Positions 1-6,997 of a DNA stretch of 64,000 nucleotides are shown here, one piece after another. The notes below the pieces were generated by a model. It saw nothing but the letters and a program-made list of their open reading frames with translations, had not been told where the DNA came from and made no database searches. The stretch's first letter is position 1. Every line of letters begins with the position of its first letter. Origin of the DNA: Kamptonema formosum PCC 10802 (GTDB taxonomy: Bacteria > Cyanobacteriota > Cyanobacteriia > Cyanobacteriales > Oscillatoriaceae); contig NZ_KB235948.1 of the NCBI RefSeq assembly GCF_000332335.1, positions 4,758,635 through 4,822,634 on the forward strand. Reading direction: 5' to 3'. The translations under genes were made by a program, and so were the position numbers.

Positions 1-256
<256 letters not shown>

Positions 257-329
257 AACATTGATGTTTCATATAAAGACAAGTTGCTGTGCAGTCTTCA
301 GGGTTCTGTTATGTAAACCCTACGGTTTT

Positions 330-449
330 TCCTGGTGCTTTTGGCGCGGTGGAACCACACCGATCCCATCCCGAACTCGGAGGTGAAACGCTGCTGCGGC
401 GAAGATACTTGGTGGGTAACTGCCTGGGAAAATAGCTCGGTGCCAGGGT
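330..449 (+). rRNA. rrf: 5S ribosomal RNA
   Basis: The ~119 nt sequence has the 5S hallmarks: a terminal helix formed by CCTGGTG near 331 and TGCCAGG near 441, and the conserved CCGATCCCATCCCGAACTC loop around 360-378. It is the last gene of the rRNA operon, with a terminator directly after it. Confidence 0.95.
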
Positions 450-458
450 AATAATAAA

Positions 459-506
459 CAGTGAAGCGTCTTTCTGTGCGAACAGGGAGGCGCTTCGCTG
501 TTTTTG
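459..506 (+). terminator. rRNA operon terminator
   Basis: A stem of CAGTGAAGCG (459-468) pairs with CGCTTCGCTG (491-500) with one G-U pair. A run of five T follows at 501. The position, 10 bases after 5S, fits an intrinsic terminator of the rRNA operon. Confidence 0.85.
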
Positions 507-532
507 GTGTTAGTTTTGTTTAAGGAAGAGCC

Positions 533-573
533 GGGATTGGGGGATTGGGGGATTTGGGGATTGGGGATTGGGG
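533..573 (+). repeat. G-rich short tandem tract
   Basis: About 40 bases of repeated GATTGGGG-like units hold six runs of three to five G separated by 3-4 bases. By composition this could fold into a G-quadruplex on the plus strand. It lies in the gap between the rRNA terminator and the PP2C gene. No gene is seen in 507-808. Confidence 0.7.
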
Positions 574-580
574 TACTACA

Positions 581-680
581 AACCTTGGGGCTAAAGCCCT
601 GCTACGAACCTTTGGGCTAAAGCCCAACTACGAACCTTTGGGCTAAAGCCCAACTACGAACTTTTGGGCTAAAGCCCTAA
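581..680 (+). repeat. GGCTAAAGCC tandem repeat, array 1
   Basis: Four imperfect ~28 bp units, each with the palindromic core GGGCTAAAGCCC followed by AACTACGAACC or a variant. The same unit forms a second array at 1714-1845, so the two arrays bracket the PP2C gene. Confidence 0.85.
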
Positions 681-808
681 TCAATTTAGCTAGTGCTATA
701 TCATATACAAAAAACAAGCAATTCTTGTGTTTCCAGAAGCTTTTCTGCTTCAATACTTACACTTAAAAATATCGCGGTTGCCAACATAAAAGCAAAGGAG
801 AGCCGGTT

Positions 809-1690
809 ATGTCTCGTCAGCCAGTCTCTAACGGTGATGTTCAGCAAATGCCTCTTCCCTACGCTGTCCGCAACGAAATCAACCAGCGGCAGAATAACGA
901 GGACAGTTTCCAAATTTTTGCCATCTCTTTGGGGTGGGGGCGAGCGCTCCTTCCTGTATTAGCTGTTGCCGATGGCATGGGCGGACACTCTCACGGGGAG
1001 GATGTCAGCCGCGAGGCGCTGCGCAAGATCAGTCTGACTTTATTTGAGCAGCTGAGTGTCGCGCCCTCTCTCAATCAGTTGCAGCCACCGGCACCCCCTG
1101 ATGCTAAAACTCTATCGGTGGCTCTGCAAACTTCTATAGTGCAAGCTAACGATTATGTCCAGCGGATGGTGGACGTGAATCGCTGGGGGAAAGCCGGCTC
1201 GACGGTTGTGGTTGCAGCGATTCTGGAAAACACCGCTGTGGTGGCTAATTTGGGCGACAGCCCCCTGTTTCACTATCGGGCAAAAGATGGGAACCTCACT
1301 CAAGTTACGGAAGAGCACACGCTGGCGGGTGCGCTGCTGCGCGCGGGGATAATTTCTCCTGAAATGGCTCGCTCTCACTCTGGGCGCAACCAACTAACAT
1401 TATACCTCGGCTCCCCCCACCTCCCCCCCGATTTGCCGCCGCGTCAGGTGGCGATCTCACCGGGGGATTTGCTGCTGCTGTGCAGTGATGGCGTCAGCAG
1501 CGCTCTCGAATATGAGCAAATTGCCGCCATTCTTGCCGGCTCTGATTTGGAAGAGATGGCAAACCGGCTGCTTGCGGCGTCGCGGGATGCCGGTGAAACT
1601 GATAACCAGACGCTTATTTTGTGGCGTCATCCGGAACGGAAAACCCCTGCTGATACAATTGTAGTGCATTCTTATACGACAGTGCAGTAA
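809..1690 (+). CDS. PP2C-type protein serine/threonine phosphatase
   Basis: A 293-residue PP2C/PPM phosphatase that would remove phosphates from Ser/Thr of proteins using two metal ions. Visible motifs are the N-terminal NQRQNNEDSF, the metal-binding ADGMGGH (about residue 52), VVANLGDSP in the middle and LLLCSDGVSSALE near residue 220, ending with the metal-binding ETDNQT. There is no signal peptide or membrane segment, so it is cytosolic. An AAAGGAGAG ribosome site lies 7-14 bases before the ATG. It heads a same-strand series with a kinase-FHA protein, a VWA protein and two kinase-FGE proteins, and probably reverses their phosphorylation; that partnership is inferred from context. Confidence 0.93.
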   Translation: MSRQPVSNGDVQQMPLPYAVRNEINQRQNNEDSFQIFAISLGWGRALLPVLAVADGMGGHSHGEDVSREALRKISLTLFEQLSVAPSLNQLQPPAPPDAKTLSVALQTSIVQANDYVQRMVDVNRWGKAGSTVVVAAILENTAVVANLGDSPLFHYRAKDGNLTQVTEEHTLAGALLRAGIISPEMARSHSGRNQLTLYLGSPHLPPDLPPRQVAISPGDLLLLCSDGVSSALEYEQIAAILAGSDLEEMANRLLAASRDAGETDNQTLILWRHPERKTPADTIVVHSYTTVQ

Positions 1691-1713
1691 CTTAAGGAAA
1701 TTTTTAGAAAGTT

Positions 1714-1845
1714 TTGGGCTAAAGCCCAACTACGAACCTTTTGGGCTGAAGCCCTACTGCGAACCTTTTGGGCTGAAGCCCTACTGCGAACCTTTTGGGC
1801 TGAAGCCCAACTGCGAACCTTTTGGGCTGAAGCCCTACTGCGAAC
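1714..1845 (+). repeat. GGCTAAAGCC tandem repeat, array 2
   Basis: About five units of ~29 bp with the core GGGCTGAAGCCC or GGGCTAAAGCCC. It fills almost the whole gap between the PP2C stop and the next kinase start, ending 12 bases before the ATG at 1857, so the kinase ribosome site must lie in or beside the repeat. Confidence 0.85.
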
Positions 1846-1856
1846 GGATGTAATCT

Positions 1857-3059
1857 ATGTCTTTTCCCACTTTACAGCTTATGGTTAGCGGGCGCATTCC
1901 CGTTAAAATTGGTGGAGTTTCCCAAGTTGAAATCCTCGAACTTCTCGGCACCGGCAGTTTCGGTTCTGTCTGGAAAGTCGCCGACTGCGCTACTAAAAAA
2001 GTTTATGTCCTCAAAGCGATCCAGGGACTCAAACCGGACAGCATTCTGGGCAAACGGGTGCGCTTGGAAGCTGAGGTTTCTATTCCCTCTAAATACATTG
2101 TACCGGCAATTGGGCTGCGCGAATGGGACGCCAGCACTTTCCTGATTCTATTCGACTATTATCCGGCTCAATCCCTCGACAAAATCCTGGAAACCGGCAC
2201 CCTCACCAGCGCCCAGAAACAGACTATCTTCCAGCAAACTCTCCTGGGTGTCTCTGACGCCCACCGCTGCAATATTGTCCACCGCGACCTCAAGCCCTCT
2301 AATATTTTAGTGGGCAGCGATGCAAATGTCAAGATTATTGACTTTGGGGTTTCCAAATTTAAGGGCAAAAACTTAACTGTCAGCGGCGAAATTATCGGCA
2401 CTATCCCTTACATGGCTCCGGAATTGCTGGTGGAAGGCGCAAACATTGCTGATGGGCGGGCTGACATTTATTCTCTCGGACACATCCTTTATGAATTGGC
2501 GATGGGACAGCATTTTTGGACGCGCCAAGGCTGGTGCCGGCTCGAAGACTGCGCCGCCTATTTCAACCAAACACCCCGCCCCACTGAGGCAATTGATTCG
2601 AGCGATTTTCGCTGCGACTTTTACCCGCAGGCTCATCGCGTGCTGCGGCGTATGGTTAAAATTAACCCTGAGGAAAGGTACGCTTCTGTTGACGAGATTA
2701 TCTCTGAGTTGGGCTATCTGACTAAATTGCCGGCAATCCCAGAACATCTGCCGCTGCGTTACCCCCTATTGATTGTGGAATCCGGCACGAATAAGGAGGC
2801 GCGGACTTTTGTAAATATTGAAGACGGCGGGAGGATGGTTTTCGGGCGGGCGGATATTGCCGGTGCGGATGAAAGTATCAGCCGCCGGCATCTTGAATTC
2901 ACTCGTTCTGGCAACCGCTACTTCCTGCGAGATGCCGGCAGCAAAAACGGCACTCTGCTGCGGGGCAAACTTCTGGATGACAAGCCGGTGGAAATCTATG
3001 ACGGCGACAGGATTAAAGTCGGTGATGTGTTTTTGCGATTTGCCCTTTCTTCTCCCTAA
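1857..3059 (+). CDS. Ser/Thr protein kinase with C-terminal FHA domain
   Basis: A 400-residue Hanks-type kinase. The glycine loop LLGTGSFGSVW is at about 29-39, the ATP-binding Lys is in VLKAI (about 53), the catalytic HRDLKPSN is at 142-149, DFG is at 162-164 and APELL follows. After the kinase domain (to about 290) comes an FHA phosphothreonine-binding domain at about 320-395 with FGRADI, SISRRHLEF and the SKNGT motif. No transmembrane segment is seen, so it is a soluble kinase. The FHA domain probably docks phosphorylated partners such as the neighbouring kinases. It lies between the PP2C and VWA genes on the same strand. Confidence 0.93.
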   Translation: MSFPTLQLMVSGRIPVKIGGVSQVEILELLGTGSFGSVWKVADCATKKVYVLKAIQGLKPDSILGKRVRLEAEVSIPSKYIVPAIGLREWDASTFLILFDYYPAQSLDKILETGTLTSAQKQTIFQQTLLGVSDAHRCNIVHRDLKPSNILVGSDANVKIIDFGVSKFKGKNLTVSGEIIGTIPYMAPELLVEGANIADGRADIYSLGHILYELAMGQHFWTRQGWCRLEDCAAYFNQTPRPTEAIDSSDFRCDFYPQAHRVLRRMVKINPEERYASVDEIISELGYLTKLPAIPEHLPLRYPLLIVESGTNKEARTFVNIEDGGRMVFGRADIAGADESISRRHLEFTRSGNRYFLRDAGSKNGTLLRGKLLDDKPVEIYDGDRIKVGDVFLRFALSSP

Positions 3060-3102
3060 CTTAACCTGCTGTAGGAACTGGAACTGTAGCAGATTGTAAT
3101 AA

Positions 3103-3152
3103 CCTCGTTCCCAGGCTCCGCCTGGGAACGATAATTTTGAGGCTCTGCCTCC
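3103..3152 (+). repeat. CGTTCCCAGG...CCTGGGAACG hairpin repeat
   Basis: A palindrome CGTTCCCAGG-CTCCG-CCTGGGAACG followed by GAGGCTCTGCCTCC. It belongs to a dispersed family also seen at 4064, 14095, 33009, 42465 and 56779. It could end transcription of the kinase-FHA gene. Confidence 0.8.
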
Positions 3153-3261
3153 CCTTCCTAATAAACTATAATAGAGTGGGGGCAGTTTGATTAATCTTCT
3201 AACCTGTGCTATAAATATCTCTCAATAACCCGCCCCTACGTTTCCGCAAGGAGGAAAAATC

Positions 3262-4044
3262 ATGAAAAAATGCAGCCACTGTGGGGCAGCCAATATCGAC
3301 AGCGCTAAGTTTTGCAACGACTGCGGCACTGCCTTACCGGCACCCCTGGCAAAAACGGTTAAAATTCCCCCACCCCTGGAAGCCGGCAGTTTCGCTGAAG
3401 CCCTCAAAACTAAAGCCCAAACCTTGGAAAATAAACGCCGGGCAGATATTATGTTTGTGCTCGACTGCACCGGCAGCATGCGCGGCGAAATTGACGCTAT
3501 CCGCGATGCCATCACCGCCTTTGCTGACAGCATCACCTCTGATGGGGTGCGCTGCCGCGTTGGTTTGATTGAATTTCGCGACAGATTGATTAAAGAAGAA
3601 CACCGCGCCCTTTCCTTTGATGGCGAACCTTTTACCAGTAACCCCGCCGTTTTTCGCCGCGAAGTTGCCAAACTCACCGCCACCGGCGGCGGCGACGATC
3701 CGGAAAGCAGCCTCGATGCTATTATGCTAGCATTGCGCCAGCCCTTCGCTGCCGGCAGCAACAAAGTTATCGTCTTGGTGACAGACGCCCCGCCCCACAT
3801 CCCCGATAAGGACACCAAAAGTATGGAAGAAGTCTTGCGGGCAATTGACAGTGCCGGTGTGGGGCAATTCTACTGGGTGGGGCGCACTCTAGACGCGAAA
3901 AGTCAAGTTTATCTTCAACTCCTGCAAAGCAGGCGGGGTATGGCTTTTGATCTGGGCAAGGGGGATGATTTCCGCAGCCGTGCGGAACATTTTAAGCGGA
4001 CTTTGATTGCTCTGGGCAAGACAATCTCTACCGCAACCCTCTAA
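3262..4044 (+). CDS. Zinc-ribbon VWA-domain protein (TerY-like)
   Basis: A 260-residue protein. An N-terminal zinc ribbon has CxxC pairs at Cys4/Cys7 and Cys18/Cys21. It is joined by a short linker to a von Willebrand A domain (about 60-250), with a metal-ion site DCTGS at 68-72 in FVLDCTGSM, a GGGDDPES segment and VLVTDAPPH. VWA domains of this type bind a divalent ion and serve as interaction scaffolds. The strong ribosome site AAGGAGG is 7-13 bases before the ATG. A VWA protein beside a PP2C phosphatase and zinc-ribbon kinases matches the published TerY-P triad arrangement; its function here is inferred. Confidence 0.9.
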   Translation: MKKCSHCGAANIDSAKFCNDCGTALPAPLAKTVKIPPPLEAGSFAEALKTKAQTLENKRRADIMFVLDCTGSMRGEIDAIRDAITAFADSITSDGVRCRVGLIEFRDRLIKEEHRALSFDGEPFTSNPAVFRREVAKLTATGGGDDPESSLDAIMLALRQPFAAGSNKVIVLVTDAPPHIPDKDTKSMEEVLRAIDSAGVGQFYWVGRTLDAKSQVYLQLLQSRRGMAFDLGKGDDFRSRAEHFKRTLIALGKTISTATL

Positions 4045-4063
4045 GGCAATCCCCGTTTTACTT

Positions 4064-4111
4064 TCGTTCCTGGGCTGCTGCCTGGGAACGCAGGTAATGA
4101 GGCTCTGCCTC
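4064..4111 (+). repeat. CGTTCCTGGG/CCTGGGAACG hairpin repeat
   Basis: A second, degraded copy of the hairpin repeat at 3103, again followed by GAGGCTCTGCCTC. It lies 20 bases after the VWA gene stop and may act as its transcription end. Confidence 0.7.
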
Positions 4112-4120
4112 AAAGGATAT

Positions 4121-4220
4121 GACAGTTGAATGTGACAGAAATTTTCCGGCACGACTTGCACAAACAGCGAGACTTGTGTTAGGCTTTGTACAGTGGGAAA
4201 GATGCGGGCATATAAGGTCA
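4121..4220 (-). repeat. ~100 bp kinase-flanking element, copy 1 (inverted)
   Basis: Read on the minus strand this begins TGACCTTATATGCC, continues with CTAACACAA and ends near AAATTTCTGTCAC. The same blocks in the same order occur on the plus strand at 6711-6792 and 9576-9672. The three copies bracket the two duplicated kinase genes. Confidence 0.65.
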
Positions 4221-4287
4221 GAATGGCCCAGGATATTTTCTGAACCGCAGAGGCGCTGCGCAATCGCTGGGGGGAGAGAATAGAACA

Positions 4288-4320
4288 GAATCCCGGTTTC
4301 TTTAAGAAACCGGTATTCTG
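4288..4320. repeat. GGTTTCTTNAAGAAACC palindrome, copy 1
   Basis: An inverted repeat formed by CCCGGTTTC and GAAACCGG around TTTAA. It is part of the shared upstream region of the two duplicated kinase genes (second copy at 6870-6902) and a member of a window-wide family. Confidence 0.8.
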
Positions 4321-4380
4321 AATGCCATTCTGAATGCCACAAAACCGGCACCCCCACTTCCCCCACCGGCACACCTGATG

Positions 4381-4386
4381 TATAAT
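4381..4386 (+). promoter_or_regulatory. Candidate -10 box for kinase-FGE gene 1
   Basis: TATAAT lies 36 bases upstream of the ATG at 4417. The paralogous gene has TAAAAT at the same place (6962). No good -35 is visible at 17 bases. An RNA starting about 7 bases downstream would exclude the ATG at 4378, which supports 4417 as the start. Confidence 0.5.
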
Positions 4387-4416
4387 CGCCGTATCGGCGT
4401 TAATCGGATACTGCCC

Positions 4417-6228
4417 ATGCGCTGCCTGAACCCAGACTGCTATAAAGACGGAATTGCCCTCAAGGCAGAAGTTTGCCCCAACTGCGGGGTGCATCTGCCC
4501 TCCCTGCTGCGCGACGTGCTGCCGAACAGCACCCAGCTGAAATCGGGAACTTATGAAATAGATTACGCTTTGGGGCGAGGCGGATTTGGCATCACTTACC
4601 GCGCTCACCACACTCTCCTCGAACAGCTACTGGCTATCAAAGAATTTTACCCCCAAGAGTGTGCAGTTCGCAACGGGAAAACCGGCAGTTTGAGCGTGCC
4701 CCGCACCCAAGAAGAAGCTTACCAGCGGGGGAAAGAGCGATTCCTGCGCGAAGGGCGGATTTTGGCGAGGCTAAGTCACCCCAATATTGTGGGGGTGCGG
4801 GACTTATTTGAAGAGCGCGGTACGGCTTATCTGGTAATGGAACTTATCGCGGGGAAAACCTTGCGGCAGGAGTTAGACGCGCAACCGGGGAAAAAATTGC
4901 CCGCCAGACGAGTTGAGGAAATCATGGGGCAATTGGTGGCAGCTTTGCAAGCGGTTCACGATGCCGGTGTGTACCATCTGGACATCAAACCGGAGAACAT
5001 CCTGCTGGCACCAGATAGTCGCCCAGTGCTGGTAGACTTTGGGGCGGCGAAACAAGAAAGCGGTGGCAAAAGCACCAAAAGCAGCACTCGCTCTTTTTCC
5101 GAAGCTTATGCCCCACCGGAACTAATTGGCGGAAAGCCGGTGGGTGCGGAAAGTGATATCTTTGAACTGGGGATGGTGCTGTACGAAATGCTCACCGGCA
5201 CCCGCCCCGAACCCGCCTTCAGTCGCGTGCTTATGGGCGATAATTGGAAAGCTGCCGGTTTGGGAGAACCTTGGCAGACTTTGGTAGCGGCGGCGCTAGT
5301 TTTGCAGAAAGAAAAACGCCCTTCAAGTGTGCGCAAGTGGTGGGAACAAGCTGGGAAAGGAAAAGTAAGAGGTTTGTCTCTCAGTTCATTCGCCTTCGAC
5401 ACGGTGACAGTAGATGCGCGGGGGCGAGAAACCAACCGCAGTCGCCGGCAAGCTGAATTTTTCCCCCAAGACTTGGGAGGCGGGGTAATCCTGGAAATGG
5501 TTTCCATTCCGGGGGGAACTTTTATGATGGGTTCGCCAAATTCGGAAGAAGGGCGATATGACAGTGAAAGTCCGCAACACGGGGTGACAGTGCAGCCCTT
5601 TTTTATGGGAAAGTACGCCGTAACTCAGGCGCAGTGGAAAGCTGTCGCAGCTTTGCCCAAGGTAAATCGCGACTTAAATTCAGATCCGTCTCAATTCAAA
5701 GGCGCAAACAGGCCGGTGGAATGTGTATCGTGGGAAGATGCGATGGAATTTTGCGCCCGACTGTCCAAAAAGACTGGGCGCGACTACCGTTTACCCAGCG
5801 AAGCTGAGTGGGAATACGCCTGTCGCGCCGGCACCACAACGCCTTTCCACTTCGGCGAGACAATTACGACTGATTTGGCTAACTACGACGGCAACTATAC
5901 CTACGCTTCTGGCCCAAAAGGCAAGTATCGCCAGGAAACAACGAACGTCGGGAGTTTTCCGCCCAACGCTTTTGGTTTGTACGACATGCATGGCAATGTC
6001 TGGGAGTGGTGCGCCGATTATTGGCACGAGAATTATGCCGGTGCGCCGGTTAATGGGAGTGTCTGGAATTCTGGCGAAAACGAAGATCGCCGATACCGGT
6101 TGCGACGTGGGGGTTCTTGGTACCACAATCCCAGGTATTGCCGTGCGGCTTACCGCGTCAGGGTCGGGCCGGAGTTCAGGAATGGCGTTATCGGGTTCCG
6201 CGCGGTCGTTTCTGCTGTCAGGACTTAG
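4417..6228 (+). CDS. Zinc-ribbon Ser/Thr kinase fused to an FGE/C-type-lectin-fold domain, copy 1
   Basis: A 603-residue protein. Residues 1-25 hold a zinc ribbon (Cys3, Cys8, Cys20, Cys23). The kinase domain (about 45-320) has GRGGFGITY, AIKEFYP, a catalytic loop reading HLDIKPEN (Leu replaces the usual Arg of HRD) and VDFGAAKQ. The C-terminal ~230 residues are a formylglycine-generating-enzyme/SUMF1-like domain with MVSIPGGTFMMGSP, YRLPSEAEWEYACRAG and GNVWEWCAD, ending in RGGSWYHNPRYCRAAYR and GFRAVVS. That tail is the typical variable region of DGR target proteins. The start at 4417 is preferred over 4378 because the paralogue starts at the equivalent Met and a -10 box lies between. A truncated Avd gene follows. 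It probably senses a ligand through the lectin-like tail and phosphorylates partners; the ligand is unknown. Confidence 0.92.
   Translation: MRCLNPDCYKDGIALKAEVCPNCGVHLPSLLRDVLPNSTQLKSGTYEIDYALGRGGFGITYRAHHTLLEQLLAIKEFYPQECAVRNGKTGSLSVPRTQEEAYQRGKERFLREGRILARLSHPNIVGVRDLFEERGTAYLVMELIAGKTLRQELDAQPGKKLPARRVEEIMGQLVAALQAVHDAGVYHLDIKPENILLAPDSRPVLVDFGAAKQESGGKSTKSSTRSFSEAYAPPELIGGKPVGAESDIFELGMVLYEMLTGTRPEPAFSRVLMGDNWKAAGLGEPWQTLVAAALVLQKEKRPSSVRKWWEQAGKGKVRGLSLSSFAFDTVTVDARGRETNRSRRQAEFFPQDLGGGVILEMVSIPGGTFMMGSPNSEEGRYDSESPQHGVTVQPFFMGKYAVTQAQWKAVAALPKVNRDLNSDPSQFKGANRPVECVSWEDAMEFCARLSKKTGRDYRLPSEAEWEYACRAGTTTPFHFGETITTDLANYDGNYTYASGPKGKYRQETTNVGSFPPNAFGLYDMHGNVWEWCADYWHENYAGAPVNGSVWNSGENEDRRYRLRRGGSWYHNPRYCRAAYRVRVGPEFRNGVIGFRAVVSAVRT
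6106..6213 (+). other. Putative DGR variable region (VR-like) of kinase-FGE 1
   Basis: The last 36 codons of the lectin-fold domain before the C-terminal tail. They align without gaps to 8816-8923 in the paralogue. The framework RGGSW, PR, CRAA and GFRAVVS is fixed, while residues between differ strongly. The best-aligned variable codons mostly end in C or T in both copies (tac, cac, aat, tat, tac here), as expected if they derive from AAC/AAT codons by adenine-targeted mutagenesis. No template repeat is seen in the window. Confidence 0.55.
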
Positions 6229-6347
6229 TAGCCCTTTACCCTTTTCCCCTTTTGCCCTCTGCCCTTCTTTCCTTTTCCCTCTTCCCTCTCGCGCGAAGCG
6301 CGTCGCGATTTTTTTTTAAAAATGGCCTACTATCTTTTTAGCGGACA

Positions 6348-6650
6348 ATGAGCGAATTACCCATTATCCAGAAAACCTATGACTTAGTTAAATGGTATGT
6401 CCCGATTCTAAACCGACTCCCACGCCAGTACAAATTTACTGTTGGCGACCGGATGATAATTGGACTTTACGAACTTTTAGAAGGTCTGATAACAGCCCGA
6501 TACGCCAGAGACAAATTAGCCCAGCTGGAAGTGCTGAACGTAAAAATAGACATCCTGCGCCACCAAACGCGCTTGCTGTTAGATTTTCACGAGATGTCAA
6601 CTGAAATTGCGCCACTTAATGTGATGTGTGGTGGGTTACGCTACCGCTAA
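6348..6650 (+). CDS. avd: Avd-like four-helix-bundle protein, C-terminally truncated
   Basis: A 100-residue protein whose first ~80 residues read as the accessory variability determinant of diversity-generating retroelements: [20 protein letters not shown], then [32 protein letters not shown] and [13 protein letters not shown]. Avd assists the DGR reverse transcriptase in mutagenic copying. Family members are usually about 110-130 residues. Here the last helix is missing and the frame runs into a palindromic repeat that supplies CGGLRYR and the stop. It follows kinase-FGE 1 by 119 bases, the place an avd gene has in intact DGRs, but no reverse transcriptase follows. It is probably a relic or inactive copy. 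Confidence 0.8.
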   Translation: MSELPIIQKTYDLVKWYVPILNRLPRQYKFTVGDRMIIGLYELLEGLITARYARDKLAQLEVLNVKIDILRHQTRLLLDFHEMSTEIAPLNVMCGGLRYR

Positions 6651-6660
6651 CCCACCCTAC
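6622..6660. repeat. GGTGGGTTACGCTACCGCTAACCCACC repeat
   Basis: An imperfect palindrome of a kind common in cyanobacterial intergenic DNA. It supplies the last codons and stop of the avd-like frame, and probably marks the point where the gene was truncated. Confidence 0.7.
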
Positions 6661-6710
6661 AGATAGAAGCTTTGCGTAAGTTCAGGTGTCGCCTTCCCCC
6701 GCCAATAGGG

Positions 6711-6792
6711 TTTATATGCCGGCACCTATTCCATTATTCTCAATATAGCACAACTCCAGAAGATTGTGCGATTTTTGGGAAAATTTCTGTCA
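6711..6792 (+). repeat. ~100 bp kinase-flanking element, copy 2
   Basis: Contains TATATGCCGGCAC, a CATTATTCTCAATATAGCAC block and AAATTTCTGTCAC. It corresponds to 9576-9672 and, inverted, to 4121-4220. It lies about 200 bases upstream of kinase-FGE 2. Confidence 0.65.
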
Positions 6793-6869
6793 CAATGAAG
6801 CGGCACAATTGAGTGGGCAAAGCCGCCCCCAGAGATGCCGGCGCAATCGCTGGCGGGAAAGAATAGAAC

Positions 6870-6902
6870 AGAATCCCGGTTTCTTTAAGAAACCGGGATT
6901 CT
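6870..6902. repeat. GGTTTCTTNAAGAAACC palindrome, copy 2
   Basis: A near-perfect palindrome, GAATCCCGGTTTC/GAAACCGGGATTC. With ~130 bases of flank it is almost identical to the region before kinase-FGE 1, so gene and upstream region were duplicated together. Confidence 0.85.
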
Positions 6903-6997
6903 GAATGCCATTCTGAATGCCAAAACCGGCACCCCCACTTCCCCCACCGGCACAACTGGTGTAAAATTGCCGTATCGGCGTTAATCGGTATGTGCTC

